Part shown: positions 10,687 through 20,865 of the stretch, piece by piece
How the letters are laid out: each line of letters opens with the position of its first letter
Position numbering within the stretch: the first letter of the stretch is position 1
From: Hymenopellis radicata
Taxonomy: Eukaryota > Basidiomycota > Agaricomycetes > Agaricales > Physalacriaceae
DNA length: 64,000 nucleotides
Reading direction: 5' to 3'
Assembly (NCBI GenBank): GCA_015501595.1
Contig: JADNRX010000046.1
Span: 62,001-126,000 of the forward strand
Made by a program: the position numbers and the translations under genes
Notes under the pieces: generated by a model
Database searches by the model: none
Told to the model about the DNA's origin: nothing
The model's input: only the letters and a program-made list of their open reading frames with translations

Positions 10687-11232
10687 CCGTCCAAGAACAA
10701 GGAAAATCCACCAGGAAGCGAGCGAGATCGTGTGGTTTTGAGGTTGGTGTTATATAATGCCCGGTGGTGGCAGCGACGGCGGCGCGGGCAGCGGCAGGGC
10801 GCGAGACATGGTGTAGTTGCCCTCTCTAAGTTGCAGAGAGGGCAGCCCACGAAGAAGTAGAGGAACCGCGCAGAAACAGACGTGAAACAGACGTGAACAA
10901 GTCGTAGTGACATGAGGGTAGGACAATGGTGGCAGTCCAACAATTCACTCTCCGACAAACCACCGCCCATGTCCCCAGCACCTTGAATGACTGCGAGATT
11001 CATGAGCTTCCTGAGCATTGAGGAGGAAAAGTAAGACCTACCTGGGCGTCGGAAGGAGAAAGCACCATGGAGTTGTCTTCCTCGACATCGAGTTAAATAT
11101 TAGAACTTTGTGCGTGTATCTGTTTGTGCGCATGATCTGAAATCTAACGTCTAATGAGAAAAAGACTCGAGGGAACAATTAGACTCTAACCTTGTGCCAC
11201 TCCGGCGCTATTTTCTCCGTGGCGTGGAGTGT

Positions 11233-11884
11233 TTAGCGACAAAGTTGGTCTTGAGGCAAACGGGGAGTAATGGTGCACTTGAACGGTCTTAGAGTGCACT
11301 GAGAAGTTGAGGCAGATAGTTAGGACACGGAACGACGACTTGAACGCGCAAACTGACCTGATGGTTCGGTGCACCGGCAGGCGCTCAGGTATGATAGGCT
11401 TTCCAGCATCGTCCTTGGCCAGCGAGACATCAAAGGCAGACAAGGACATTGTCATCGTGATGTAGAGCGAAGCATCCGCGAACAGACATCCGGGGCACAA
11501 ACTGGATAGTGTTCAGCTATGACTCGATTGTTCTGATTAGACCAAAACTTACCGACGACCGAATCCAAAGATAATTTCGTACGGATCCTGTTCCGGGTTG
11601 GGTCCCAGGAAGCGCTTGAAAATAGTGCCCTTGGGAATATAGTACCCGTCATGGACGTCGTCCTCGGTGGTCGTATGAGGAATGTCTATAGTTGTGTAGC
11701 GTCCATCATGTGCTGAATCTCAACGAAACGGCTCACCAGAAGGGACAGAAGGACGCATTCTCGTCACTTCCTTTATCAGAGCCTCCAAGTACGGAAGATG
11801 TTCCCGGTCTCCGAAATGCGGTACGCGTTCACGACCGCAGACGGCATCAACTTCTGTCTGCGCCTTCTACGCCTCAGGGTTAAG
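11233..11884 (-). pseudogene. Decayed cytochrome P450 C-terminal region inside the transposon
   Basis: Minus-strand exons resemble the last third of a basidiomycete P450: KAQTEVDAVCGRERVPHFGD, then a K-helix-like LEALIKEVTRMRPSVPSG, then DIPHTTTEDDVHDGYYIPKGTIF, and the heme loop IFGFGRRVCPGCLFAD with its cysteine, ending PFKCTITPRLPQDQLCR and a stop at 11233-11235. Introns fit at about 11509-11550 and 11290-11355. A TAG (LNPEA-stop-KAQTEV, near 11860) interrupts the frame where Gln is expected, and residues expected between the K-helix and PERF regions are missing. It is a relic, most likely host DNA captured by the element or by an element nested in it. It is unrelated in detail to the P450 fragment at 2.9 kb. 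Confidence 0.72.
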
Positions 11885-11886
11885 TG

Positions 11887-12700
11887 CTACCCACCACCAG
11901 CTTCTCTGACGATACGGTGTCCTGGTCCGGCGTGCGACGGTGCCGAGTAGCTGAAATCCGGGGTCATCTTACATGTCGTTAACATCCGTGGCGTCGACCG
12001 GCGCGAGTACCAGTCAAAGAGTCCGTGGTACAGTGTCGTCAGGCTCGACCAGCGCGGAGCCATGTCAACATTCACCGGCGCGGAGCCAAATGATAGATCC
12101 AGTGTCACTGTTGGAACCAAGTAGTTGAAGGCGTCTGCAAAGAAGGTCGGTCCAAATATAGTAAAAGGATGAGTGACGACGTACCATAGAGGAGAAGCCG
12201 TATTCAAGTTACAGCTCTAAAAAGACCCAGTCAATAACAAGTAGTAAGACAGACGGTAATAAATAACACACCGAATATTCGAGCACCCGTCCACCAGCAG
12301 CACTGGCAACTGTCCAGTCATTGTAGTGCGATGTTAGGATCACCGGCGTCGGAATGGCAAGTCGAAAGCATCCAAGACTCTTGAACACGGCTGGTCTGTC
12401 AAACAAAAATGGCGTCAGTTAATTTAATAAAGCTGAGTAAGGATAGACGCACCCCGAGTGATGGTTTCAGAACGGAAAGAAGACATGATTGACAATGGAA
12501 TACGGTAGCGTCATGTAGGGCACGACTGGCGGGTTCTTCTGTGAAAAAGTCAACAAAAGCATTGGAAAAGCAAGTAAATAACGCACTTGAACGTCGATGA
12601 CATGCTGTCTATGTTCTCTGAGCGTCTCCAGGGCATGATCCAGTGCCTGATGGGCGGCTACTTATCATCGTTGAATCCATGTCGGACGATGACTACCGTA
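11887..12700 (-). pseudogene. Decayed multi-exon gene of unknown family
   Basis: Consecutive minus-strand exons with good splice sites can be read: HQALDHALETLREHRQHVID; KNPPVVPYMTLPYSIVNHVF ending FPF-stop-NHHSG; PAVFKSLGCFRLAIPTPV...GGRVLEYS; SCNLNTASPLW; and DAFNYLVPTVTLDLSFGSAP...MLTT. Junction phases agree, but an internal TGA replaces what looks like Trp after FFPF (near 12465-12475). No family is recognised. It lies directly upstream of the P450-like exons on the same strand, and it is unclear whether the two were one gene or separate captured fragments. The exon pattern supports former coding function; the stop supports decay. Confidence 0.5.
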
Positions 12701-13135
12701 GAAAAAGGATCACGCTGGATGTTGGAAGGAATGGGTGCTGCCGCATGTGCACGGAGATCTTGCCGTTGTCGCTTGGGGTGATGCTGGAAGTTCTGCTGCT
12801 TGATGCCAGCATGACTCGAGCGCGACGAGAACCTGTTCGACGGTTCGCTGTGCCGGTGCTGCATGCGAGAAGACACTCGTCTGGCGAGATGGTGGTACGG
12901 AGGAGAGTATGATCGGACGGCAGGCATGGTGGCAGTCCAACGAGATGCGCGTCCTCCACGGCATTTGGACGTGGGGCGTACGCAACGGTGCAGGGAGAGA
13001 AACATATACGAAACTAGGAAAATTGAGGAGGTTGAAATGGGAGTAGAGAGAGACACACCTTCCTCATGATGTGAGCTGCAACCCAAATCATGTAAAACTC
13101 CTCTACACTCGTAGTCTAGACACAGAAAAAGCTTT
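12701..13135. other. No gene supported
   Basis: Overlapping open frames on both strands, none with recognisable domains. The minus-strand frame at 12658-13170 could be a 5' exon of the decayed gene below it (QRDPFSTVVIVRHGFNDDK) but ends in a stop before the next exon. Confidence 0.3.
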
Positions 13136-13470
13136 TTGAAACCGCGTACAGCGTCATCATCCGAAAGCACCTCCTCGTGGAGGGCCGTCTCGGCCTCATC
13201 GCGGTCTCTGCTTCAAAAGGATCCCCCAAATGCCCAAGAAAAGATGATTTGAAACCGCGTACAGCGTCATCATCCGGAAGCACCTCCCCGTGGAGGGCCG
13301 TCTCGGCCTCGTCGCGGTTTCTGTCAAAGAAGATCCCCCAAAATGCCCAAGAAAGACAATGCACAGAGTGCAATGCCGGGAACGCGTACAGCGTCATCAT
13401 CCGGGAGCACCTCCTCGTGGAGGGCCGTCTCGGCCTCATCGCGGTCCAAGAGAAAAAGGTAACCCAGGCT
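13136..13470 (+). repeat. Three-copy imperfect tandem repeat (~115-128 bp)
   Basis: The tract 'cgcgtacagcgtcatcatccg.aagcacctcc' followed by 'gtggagggccgtctcggcct' recurs from about 13143, 13257 and 13383. The spacing differs slightly (about 114 and 126 bp) because the intervening 'cccccaaatgcccaag' stretch varies. The array lies immediately upstream of the Ulp1-like gene, so it occupies its promoter region. Confidence 0.85.
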
Positions 13471-13544
13471 GACCACGTCTTCAAGGAGTCATGTGACCTT
13501 CGTTCGAAAATCAAACGCGTTCTGGCTCTTCCTCTTCAACCTCC

Positions 13545-14985
13545 ATGGCCAAGTCGCGCAAACGAAAGGTGTCGGACACGGCAGAGACACCACCGGCCAA
13601 GCGATTGAGCACGCCCCGGGATATGAGCCCACAGGATGAAATAGCATCAGGATCTGTGGTGCCCGCTGCTCGAAGTACGCGTCCATGCTTGACTGGCCCG
13701 TATCAGACTAATTAGTTGCATTGATTTCAACAGGTCAACTACAAATCTATCGGTCGTTTCGTCACACCCTAGGCTCCAGGCCAGAAGTCAGAGCAATCAC
13801 AATCCAGGACGATTCATTATCACTGTGCTTCAAAAAACTTGTCCGCCGCCTGAACAACAGTGACCTCCTGGCATCCCTATACCAATACCCAGACTGGACC
13901 AACTACTATGGGCTTGACATCATTCTTCAGGATGTCCTGCAGTTTTGCGGTCAGGTGGACAGCGCACCGTATCCTACTCATTCCGACGTGGTATCAGCCC
14001 GGGATGCGGCGGAACCGCTAGTTGACGTTCTGCTCAAGGCCAAACTCTTCTTGCCTGTTCGACGCCCTGACATGATAGCGGACTACGTGGAAGAGGTAAG
14101 TCCTTTGATATTGTACTAGAGTCCTAGTAAACGTGTTTAGGTGCAAAAGATTGCGTCCACTCCCCCGCGAACCAGAAATCCCAGGTTCGACAACGTGGAG
14201 AGCTTGAATCGACTCAAGCCACGTCAGTGGGTTAACGACGACATCATCAACTACCTTGTTCATGTGTGGAATGAGGTTGGGATGTCGAGCGTGCGCGTAA
14301 CTTCGACATTTTTTGGTTTGAAGTATCTTATGAATGGCGCATCGGTGCAGGATGCTCTAACCACCGACACACACGAACGCATTAAGGACGATGTCATTTT
14401 TGGCTTCAAGGTATGATTTTAGTGCATCGAAGCAAGTCTGTACTGAATATAGAATAGGCTAATCTTCGAACTATGGAACGCCTGCTGATTCCTGTTCACA
14501 AAGGCCTGAATCACTGGGTTGTCCTGTTTGCGGACTTTACCTCACGTGAAATGGGAGTCGTCGACAGTCTATCTTGTTCTCTTCGCTTCAAGGAACAAAT
14601 TTGTGCAGTACGTTGAAGTTATATCTATGGCTATGTTGTCTGATCTTGTATAGCGCTTGCAGGATATTATTACTGCGTATTGGTGTAGCCATGAGACAGG
14701 TTCACCACCTATCTTTAGGCGTGTTGACGTTCAGGTATGATTTCGATGAGAACCTGGAATGTAAGGCTGACTCGTGTACAGGTGCCGCATCAAGGTAATA
14801 ACTATGATTGTGGTATTCACTGTATCGTATGGCTTGAGGCTCTCGTGCTTAATGAGCCTATTCCTGTCACTGGGAGATCTGAACCTGCGTTCACGCTGCA
14901 GAATCTTACAGACAATAACATACCGGGCTATCGTATGCATATTTTACATGAGCTTCGCAGATTTTCAGATCACTTTAGAACGTAG
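13545..14985 (+). CDS. Ulp1-like cysteine protease (peptidase C48) carried by the transposon
   Basis: Six exons (13545-13674, 13734-14095, 14141-14410, 14458-14607, 14654-14734, 14782-14985) join in phase to give 398 aa. Ulp1/C48 proteases cleave SUMO-like modifiers and occur as accessory genes in several eukaryotic DNA transposons. The catalytic set is visible: His in GLNHWVVLF (about residue 273), Asp in MGVVDSL (about 290), Gln and Cys in VPHQGNNYDCGIH (about 335 and 341). The domain opens with the characteristic LKPRQWVNDDIINYL. The N-terminus carries a basic MAKSRKRK stretch that could be a nuclear signal. No stop or shift is seen, so it looks functional. It ends about 42 bp from the convergent neighbour. 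A deSUMOylase proper is the alternative, but the host range of the substrate cannot be told. Confidence 0.88.
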
Positions 14986-15026
14986 AAAGGGTTATTCTAT
15001 ACTAGAACTACAAGCGGTATATAGCT

Positions 15027-16116
15027 CTAAAGAACCTCTAGACAAGAGTTAGTAACAACATCAATTCAACGATGTATTGCTTACCGGGATGAGGCACGGG
15101 AGCAGCAGGATCAATCGCGTGAACACATGCATTTTCAGCACGGTAACGAACTTTCGAAATGGCGTCCTCAATAAGGTCCATAGTGGAGAGTATATGACTT
15201 TTACAGTCGTCGTTCATAAAGGGGATATGATTGCCAGCAAGAAGCTCGCGCGCTGTTTTGTATGTGTAATGAGGTCCACGTCCAAAGATTTTCAGGACTA
15301 CCTTGGACGTCCAGAACACAATAAACGCCATGTAACAAGTATCATGCTCTGAACAAGATGGCGCATGGTGAAGCTCTGGAACTGTTAGTGCCATCTCAGC
15401 ACGAACGATATGATAGCGTTCACGAGCCTCTGCAATAATGCGATACAAGCAAAGCCCCAGTGCCTCACACGTATCAGAATCGATGTGTTCCAGACAAATG
15501 TGGTCAGGAGAGAGGAGAGCGTGAATCGGGGAAATCCAGCATTCTGAAGTCAAACTATATCGACGGGAAAGGAGAATAATGTCGGAGGTTCGAAGAAGGG
15601 GATGGCAGTTGGCAATATCGTGTTCCAGCTCGCGAACGGCAAATTGAAAAAGGGCCGAAATCTCCAAGTAGTGGCCGACCTCGATGAGATTCTTTAAGCA
15701 TTCAAGACGATTGTCAGGTGATGGCTGCCAGCCCCTATATATATATCAGTTGAGAGGTCAAATCTAGGGAATGAAGACGCACGGCATTGCCCCCCACCAT
15801 GTTAAGAAATGCTCCGCCGCCTCGGGGGTGAGACCATTGAGCAAATGTGGAGTCTCACGACTGCCACTGATCTTGTGAGAGTCCTCCTGGCTAGCGTCCT
15901 CGCTGGAGTCCTCTGCGCTGGAGGCCACAGTCTCACTGTACGCCTGATCGAGAAGACCCGAAAGAGTGAATAAACGCCTTGTAAAAGGTATAGCGAATAC
16001 TGTTTTGTCGTCACTACACTGAACTAGGGTCAGTTTAAGAGTTTAAGAGAGATGAGTGAACAGACCTTCATATAGAATGGGTCTGGTTGGTCTGGTCGTA
16101 CGACCGTATCTGACAT
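15027..16116 (-). CDS. Conserved-looking unknown protein of the transposon
   Basis: Three clear exons (16116-16066, 16018-15783, 15734 onward) join in phase to about 320 aa. The start is MSDTVVRPDQPDPFYMK. A Ser/Glu/Asp-rich linker (ETVASSAEDSSEDASQEDS) precedes a predicted all-helical body containing LTPEAAEHFLTWWGAMPGWQ, LIEVGHYLEISALFQFAVRE and FIVFWTSKVVLKIFGRG. The 3' end is uncertain: reading on gives a stop at 15038-15040, while using the good intron GTAAGC..TCTAG ends it at 15027-15029 after HPEVL. Family not recognised, function unknown. The gene is transcribed divergently from the integrase across 100 bp and converges on the Ulp1-like gene, so it is part of the compact gene block of the element. 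Confidence 0.75.
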
Positions 16117-16216
16117 GGGAAATAACGCGTCACCAGATGGAAACAGTATATGTGAATGACAGGGGCTTTATAGCACTGTGACATGTCATCACGTCACATC
16201 TTGCACTCCGACATCC
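16117..16216. promoter_or_regulatory. Bidirectional promoter region (inferred)
   Basis: Only 100 bp separate the minus-strand ATG (16116) and the integrase ATG (16217). It must hold both 5' leaders and probably a shared promoter. A weak TATA-like 'ctttatagc' lies at about 16167. The rest shows no motif I can name. Confidence 0.4.
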
Positions 16217-18273
16217 ATGGCGAGCACCATCTTTCCCGATCTACCAGCTCATCTCCGTCGTAATGACAGCATAGTGCAGGCCCATCATACTATTACTGAA
16301 CTATCTGTTCGTGCAACTGCAATCCTGCAGCAGGAGGCAGATGCGCACCAAATTAAGTTTCATATCGATCGCATCAGTAATACTGCGCTTCCTCTTATTG
16401 AAGCACTCTGTGATGCGCCTGATGGACCGTCGGAGGAGTGGCTCTGCAGTGGTCTAGATGCGATGATATTATTAGCGACACAGCTACAACAAGCCCACCA
16501 CGATGCAACTACCAAGTACAGTGTCTTTCTCTCTGAATACATAATCTAAGTTGACGATTATAGGACGGAACCTAATGTTCTGCACTGGAATCCAGTCACA
16601 ATCCTTAGAACTGGCCGTAGGGGACGTCCTCGCAAGATCATATCACCTGCCTTTCTACGCCACGTCACAAATCCTGGCTACAAACGTAATTTGGAGCATG
16701 TTTGCCGTACAATCGGTGTCAGCAGTCAGCACTTTCGAAATCTATGCGATTCCCAAGGGATCAATCACCACAAATATTCTGAAATCTCTGACGATGATCT
16801 GGATCAAATCGTTCGGGAATACGTGGCATCGAAACCCAACAGCGGCCTTCGATATCTCATAGGACATCTTAGAGGCCGAGGGTTGCGTATTCAGAAGCAA
16901 CGAATCAAGGACTCCGTTAGTCGCGTTGATCCTGTCAGTCGCACCATACGAGCATACGCGAGCATTCCTCGAGGCCGCTACGAGGTTCCTCATGCTAATG
17001 CTTTATGGCATGTCGATGGTCATCATAAATTAATCCTATGGGGAATTGTCATTCATGGATTCGTGGACGGCAGAACACGAGCTGTAAGTTTTAAATTAAA
17101 TATTAATTAAATAATTTTATTACTAAAATATTAACTAGGTAACAGGTCTTCGAGCGTCCGATAATAATCGTTCGCTTACTGTTCTAGGACTTTTATTACA
17201 TGCAATTCGTGATTGGGGATTACCCTCCCGAATTCGTGGTGATCGCGGCCTAGAAAACCGCCTAGCAGCTCTTTATATGATTCTTAAAAAAGGATTAAAT
17301 CGTGGATCTTTTTTATTTGGCCCGTATGTCGACTCTGCTCTTAAAAACCTTATGGCTTAATTTTTTTCTAGCTCCACTCGCAATACTAAAATTGAGCGGA
17401 CATGGGTAGAAGTAGGACGCCAGTTCGTTCGTCTGTGGCGTGCCTTTTTCTATCGTCTTGAACGTCTGCACGGCCTGGATCGCAACAATCCTTCTCATTT
17501 ATGGCTACTGCACTATCTTTTTCTAGATGAGATCAATGAGGATTGTGATAAATTCCAAGAGGAATACAATTTACATCCCATCGGCGGCGAAGGACACGAC
17601 AACACACCTATGGTATTTTTCAATATTTACACGTAAAATCTAATTAATATTTTTATAGGATATGTATTTGAACGATCTTCTCGGTGCTGGAATTCATGTG
17701 TCAATGGACGACTTTGAAGGCGTCGATCCTGAAATCTTGGAACAGGTTTATGGGGTTGACGGAAATGAAAAAAAGCAAACATCAGGTGCAGGGCATGAAG
17801 ATGACGACATGGACTCTGATGAAGCAAGCGAAATGGAAATGGAGACGGAGGAGGAGGAGGAGGAGGAGGAAATTGACGATCTCGAAGGCTTTCCAGAACA
17901 GCCGAAAGATGAAACAGAGATTGGCTTCTGGAAACAGCTCCTGATTGGTCTTCGCGATAAATTCCTACCAAAGGCGGTGCACACACCTCGAAAAACGTGT
18001 CCTTTCGATGGCAACGAGATTGAGGACGTATTCGCACCACTATTGGCGGAGATGGAGGATAGCGGTAAACTACCCGAAGGCTATGGATTACTCGAGTCTG
18101 AGTGGCAGACGGAACTGTATCCAAGCTTTGAAATTCTTCGGAGTGGGCGGAAGGGATCAAAGGAGCTACGAATTGCCCTTCGCGTAGAGGACTGGCAGCC
18201 GAAGGCCGTGCGCTGGGGTAGAGCATTACATATTATGAATACTATGATAGCGTATGAGATGGAGACGAGTTGA
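16217..18273 (+). CDS. DDE integrase/transposase of the giant element
   Basis: Five exons (16217-16515, 16564-17083, 17139-17323, 17372-17612, 17659-18273) join in phase to 619 aa. It is a retroviral-type integrase core as found in many Agaricomycete 'integrase core domain' proteins. The first catalytic Asp is in WHVDGHHKLI (about 251), the second in IRGDRGLEN (about 308), and the Glu in TRNTKIERTWVEV (about 343), giving D-x56-D-x34-E. An N-terminal helical region carries a basic GRRGRPRKI patch, probably for DNA binding. After the core come LWLLHYLFLDEIN and a Glu/Asp run (about 435-455) before a conserved-looking C-terminal domain (EIGFWKQLLIGLRDKFLPKA...). No lesions. It should catalyse cutting and joining of the element ends. 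Upstream in-frame ATG at 16178 is less likely because it lies in the short leader. Confidence 0.93.
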
Positions 18274-18386
18274 ATACATTTGGTATAAAAGTCACTTGTA
18301 AAAACTTGATTCAGTGTCGACCTAAGGTTGCCCATTCACTCTTTATTCACTTTCGCTACTTTCGATCAGGTTTCGTAATATCTATC

Positions 18387-19968
18387 ATGTCATCGACACC
18401 GTCTGCCTCTTCCTCGTCACCTCCATCATCATGCGCGCACGGTACTTGCGACTGTCCAGGCTTTATAGCTTTTCCAAGCAACGCCTTTCAGTGCGGCAAC
18501 TGTGGTCATGTTCTCGGGAATCATCCTTCCTCGAAACCTGCATCCGTATCTTCCAAGGGTGCTCCCTCTTCTTTCACGAACACCAGCTTATCATCTTCCA
18601 AGAGCGCCTCCTCCTCATCTAAGACCACTCAGCCTTCCTCCAGTGCGCCACCTCAAGAGACAAGCCAGGAGAAACTCAAATCTCTCAAACACGTTTTAGC
18701 CAACTCAAGCGCGCAATCAGAGGTTAACAAGGGCTTGGCGGTGTGTTGTTTTACGTTGAACTTATGCCTCAGACTCAAACAGGTTATTTTTGATAGCGTG
18801 GTGGTAGTAGTCGATCTTCTTCAGGAGCATCGTCAGGAAAAGTGAGTCTTCTAGCCTTTTACTTCGAGCGAAGCTTACATATTGAAAGACATCACGGTCT
18901 ACCTCAAAGAAGGATGCAAAGAAGGATGCTAAGAACGTTCCTGATAGCAACGTTATAGAGTTAACACGAGTGATTGTTTGGCCACATGGACTGGTGCGAT
19001 TTTTCTTGTAAAGCATGCCGTAGCTCTGACAACAATCCCAGATGTTCGACGACGAGACTGATACCCTTTATCTTCGGACCGCCGATGGCAGTTCTATCGA
19101 GTGCATACCTCATCTCAAGTCGAACGCCAATGCCCTTTATCTGCTGCGCAAATGTGGTCTAGGCTCATTCGCTGATTCTCAGCCCGGCATTCAGATCAAT
19201 AGAACGTCGACGTACAAGGACATTACTACATGGCTGCGCTCAACTCTTCCTGAAGCATTTAATCATATTCCCCTGAACCATCCTACACCGTGGCGCCTTC
19301 TTACTCCCTCCATGTCGAAAGGCAAGGTTGAGCTGCATATAGCTGAGAACCCCACGGGTATCGATGTTGATTTTGCTCGCGGAAATCAGAAGAAACAATT
19401 TGTTGACTCGCAACTTTACTGTGGTACGTCATCTGGTTGATATGATTCATTCACTTATACGGCGCCACAGTTCCGTTCATGCCTATTCCAGAAGAAACTT
19501 TGATCAGGATTGGCTACATGAAGCCTTCGGGAAAGGGTACGCATGCATATTCTCGTCGTCTTGCTTGATTTGATATTGTTACTATAGGAAAGAAGCGCAA
19601 TGTGTCAGGCAACATCAAGAGCGAAGAGGATCACGAGCATCACTCAATGGTGGAGGTTATTGAGATCGGCGATTCGGACTCTGAGCACGAAAGCAAACGT
19701 GTTCGCACAGACGACGATGCCGAGTATGATGCCTCCCTTGTTGGTACGTCTTCTTGCGCTACTCTTTTGTCCAAAATCTCATCCCTCAATAGATGCAGAT
19801 CAGGTTGCGGAATCTGATCGTAAGCTCAGAGAGCGCCGCCATGCCATTACCGACTTAGAAGGCCTTAAAGGTCTTACTCCATTGCTGTACGACTTTTGCC
19901 AAGCTCAGAAGGCTTCTCGTATCGGAATGAAGCCTAAGAACCACTGGTCGGAGTTCTCTCATTATTGA
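18387..19968 (+). CDS. Ser-rich Cys/His-motif protein of the transposon, unknown function
   Basis: Seven exons (18387-18740, 18797-18841, 18910-18993, 19042-19423, 19471-19536, 19588-19743, 19793-19968) give 420 aa with all phases consistent. The N-terminus has a compact Cys/His cluster, C16-C21-C23 and C36-x2-C39-G-H41-x4-H46, resembling small zinc-binding modules, followed by ~90 residues of Ser/Thr/Pro-rich sequence. The middle (IELTRVIVWPHGLMFDDETD, LYLLRKCGLG, WRLLTPSMSKGKVELHI) is globular-looking. Then comes an acidic stretch with KRVR and a C-terminal ITDLEGLKGLTPLLYDFCQA. I recognise no family. It starts 114 bp after the integrase stop on the same strand and ends about 330 bp before the right TIR, so it belongs to the element; a cofactor role in transposition is inference. 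Confidence 0.82.
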
Positions 19969-20300
19969 TTCGCTTCATCCTTCAGCATCATGCCGCCAAT
20001 TTATCAGCAGTAACCTGTCTACGTGGATCTGTTCATACAATACTTGCTTGTGGTCGCAACAGGCAAAGCTACATGTTTGTTGCCCTATCATCATTTTAAT
20101 CACTTTTGCTTCGTGTTGGTAGTATAGGTACAACTTCCTTGTTTATTATTCAGGTTTTAGTGGATTGATCGCTCAGTATTTTCCCTCATTCAATATCTAC
20201 TTTACATACAGCTAGTACACCTTTACTTACCACCTGAAATATACTGTGATAGTTTTTTCTGTGTGGGGTGAAGTTCAAGGTCGACATGACACAGCACGAT

Positions 20301-20859
20301 ATGTGGCGCAGTTGCTGCTAGCATTAAGCCTTGGTCACTCTCGGGCCGCGATTTACCGGAACCGGCATTCTCCGAAGAAGTGTTAGACCACCTCTGCCAT
20401 CATCTATCATCTCTCTTCGTGTGACCCACTGCACGTCATATCTCTCTGCAAGACCATAAGTCATCTCTCTCCGGAGTGACCCACTGCAGCGCTGCAGGTC
20501 GTCTCTTTCCGGCGCGACCTACTGCAGGTCATATCTCTCTCCGCACGCGACCATAAGTCATCTCTCTCCAACAACCCAGGTCATATCTCTCTCCGCATGC
20601 AACCATCTCTCTCTCCGCATGCAACCATCTCTCTCTCCCCGCACGACCATCTCTCTCTCCCCGCGCGACCACCTCTCTCCCCGCGCGACCACCTCTCTCC
20701 CCGCGCGACCACCTCTCTCTCCCCGCATGACCATATCTCTCTCCTCAAGTCTAAGCCGCTTAGTGGTGAAATTTGCTAGCTCACGTCGTCTGTGTTGTCT
20801 TCAGACCCATTTTCATGTATCAACTACCGACTTAATTTTTTGCCATTTTGAACAACATA
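20301..20859 (-). repeat. Right terminal inverted repeat
   Basis: Inverse counterpart of 4484-5114. The inner end near 'atgtggcgcagttgc' and the outer end GAACAACATA at 20859 are both recognisable. The central array consists of 'ctctctccccgcgcgaccac' units (about 20590-20740), fewer and more uniform than on the left. Confidence 0.92.
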
Positions 20860-20865
20860 CGTGAC
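20860..20865. repeat. Target-site duplication, right copy (CGTGAC)
   Basis: Identical to 4478-4483. On the minus strand it forms codons 234-235 (Val-Thr) of the F-box gene, the same two codons that open the C-terminal half. Confidence 0.93.

Larger units (their letters stand above)
4484..20859. mobile_element. 16.4-kb integrase-type DNA transposon with long TIRs and 6-bp TSD
   Basis: The boundaries are read directly: long inverted repeats end in TATGTTGTTC at 4484 and GAACAACATA at 20859, flanked by perfect CGTGAC duplications, and the interrupted F-box gene rejoins in frame. Inside are a DDE integrase, a Ulp1/C48 protease, three further multi-exon genes of unknown function, and a 4.3-kb internal stretch of decayed P450-like sequence and tandem repeats. 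A retroviral-like DDE integrase, 6-bp duplication and TA-beginning termini fit the eukaryotic IS3EU-like integrase transposons as I remember them (recollection, not checked). Mavericks/Polintons also make 6-bp duplications, but no DNA polymerase B, packaging ATPase or capsid gene is seen here. The integrase and protease are open throughout, so the copy could be autonomous. Confidence 0.93.

Noticed and set aside
4484..20859. Maverick/Polinton or virophage-like element (6-bp duplication, long TIRs, integrase, cysteine protease)
   Set aside because: No protein-primed DNA polymerase B, packaging ATPase or capsid genes could be recognised, the protease is of Ulp1 type, and the genes are intron-rich. 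It cannot be fully excluded for the unrecognised acidic protein.
4484..20859. Starship-type element with a tyrosine-recombinase captain
   Set aside because: No DUF3435/tyrosine recombinase is seen. The element has TIRs and a DDE integrase, neither of which fits Starships.
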